From Chloroflexota bacterium (lineage in GTDB: Bacteria; Chloroflexota; Limnocylindria; Limnocylindrales; CSP1-4), in the NCBI GenBank assembly GCA_021812735.1, contig JAKAMV010000126.1, positions 1-16,167 of the forward strand: DNA of 16,167 bases, in the 5' to 3' direction. Within the stretch, counting starts at the first letter, position 1, and every line of letters starts with the position of its first letter. Under the pieces are notes generated by a model. That model was given only the letters and a program-made list of their open reading frames with translations, made no database searches and was not told the origin of the DNA. Both the position numbers and the translations under genes were made by a program. Positions 15,809 through 16,167 of the stretch are shown here, one piece after another.

Positions 15809-15841
15809 GATTCGGTCGGGGCCGCCGCGGCAGCCGCCGGA

Positions 15842-16167
15842 TCAGCGGCGCCGTGCCCTGGACGGCGTGACGGCGGCGAGGGCGGCGAGGAGGCCCGCCA
15901 CGGCGAGGAGCACCAGCTGCCAGCCGCTGCCGACGACAGCTGGCGCGGCCTGGGAGGCGTCGGTGGGCGGCGGGGTGAGCTGCGGGGTCCCGGTCTCGCC
16001 GAGAACGGCGCCGGACGGCGAACTGGATGGCAGAGTGCTGGCCGACGCGCTGGGCGTGGCCGAGGGCGACGCGCTCGGGCTGGCGCTGGCCGACGCGCTG
16101 GGCGTGGCCGAGGGCGACGCGCTCGGGCTGGCGCTGGCCGACGCGCTGGGCGTGGCCGAGGGCGACG
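15842..16167 (-). CDS. C-terminal part of a surface protein with Ser/Ala/Pro repeats and a membrane anchor (5' end outside window)
   Basis: The minus strand is open from the right edge to a TGA at 15844-15842, giving 107 visible residues; the start lies outside. The visible N-terminal part is a repeat of SATPSASASASPSASP, then a linker (TLPSSSPSGAVLGETGTPQLTPPPTDASQAAP). Next comes one hydrophobic segment (WQLVLLAVAGLLAALAAV), and the protein ends TPSRARRR. This is the layout of an extracellular protein held by a C-terminal membrane helix with a basic stop-transfer tail. An LPxTG sorting motif is absent (LGETG is only loosely similar). The function of the missing outer domain cannot be known. 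It converges with the metallo-hydrolase gene across 230 bp with two hairpins. Confidence 0.78.
   Translation of the reverse strand, partial: SPSATPSASASASPSASPSATPSASASASPSASPSATPSASASTLPSSSPSGAVLGETGTPQLTPPPTDASQAAPAVVGSGWQLVLLAVAGLLAALAAVTPSRARRR
16037..16167 (-). repeat. 48-bp tandem repeat, two full copies plus a partial third
   Basis: Copies at 16037-16084 and 16085-16132 look identical, and the third (16133-16167) is cut by the window edge. Each 48-bp unit encodes 16 residues (SATPSASASASPSASP) in the minus-strand surface protein. The lack of visible divergence between copies suggests recent expansion or homogenisation. Confidence 0.92.

Overview
The window is a high-GC bacterial chromosome segment with very strong G/C bias at third codon positions. 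Long spurious open frames lie opposite most genes for that reason. The style fits a soil or freshwater Chloroflexota (Limnocylindria-like) or, less likely, an actinobacterium: Ser/Pro/Ala-rich lipoprotein linkers, DUF3105 and DUF5667-type proteins, GTG starts and probable leaderless starts. This placement is inference; no rRNA or marker gene is present.

Region 1 (1-6390) is a maltodextrin/alpha-glucoside locus. A GH13 alpha-glucosidase-type enzyme, cut by the left edge, and a small membrane protein run rightward. A four-gene leftward set converges on them: a LacI-family repressor, a lipoprotein sugar-binding protein and two permeases. The repressor promoter has a consensus -35 box (17 bp spacer) and two tandem AAACCGGTTTAGC operators over the predicted start site, so the repressor probably regulates itself and the downstream transporter. 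No ABC ATPase is present. Two strong hairpins separate the binding-protein gene from the permease genes, and a further hairpin sits at the 3-bp convergent junction.

Region 2 (6391-12225) runs rightward: a small membrane protein, a DUF3105 membrane-anchored protein, a fumarylacetoacetate hydrolase-family enzyme, then threonine dehydrogenase (tdh), 2-amino-3-ketobutyrate CoA ligase (kbl) and a PHP-family phosphoesterase. Tdh and Kbl together turn threonine into glycine and acetyl-CoA.

Region 3 (12226-16167) holds a lipoprotein, an ECF sigma factor translationally coupled to a membrane protein that looks like its anti-sigma partner and carries a Gly-rich repeat tail, and a metallo-beta-lactamase-fold hydrolase preceded by a possible leaderless 9-codon ORF. 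On the minus strand at the right edge is the C-terminus of a repeat-bearing, membrane-anchored surface protein with no start codon inside the window. Two hairpins lie in this last convergent gap.

No tRNA, rRNA, CRISPR array, insertion sequence or phage gene was seen. No wholly new multi-gene system is evident. The most distinctive items are the tandem operators, the UUCG hairpin pair in the transporter operon, the sigma/anti-sigma pair with its repeat tail, and the mini-ORF before the hydrolase.
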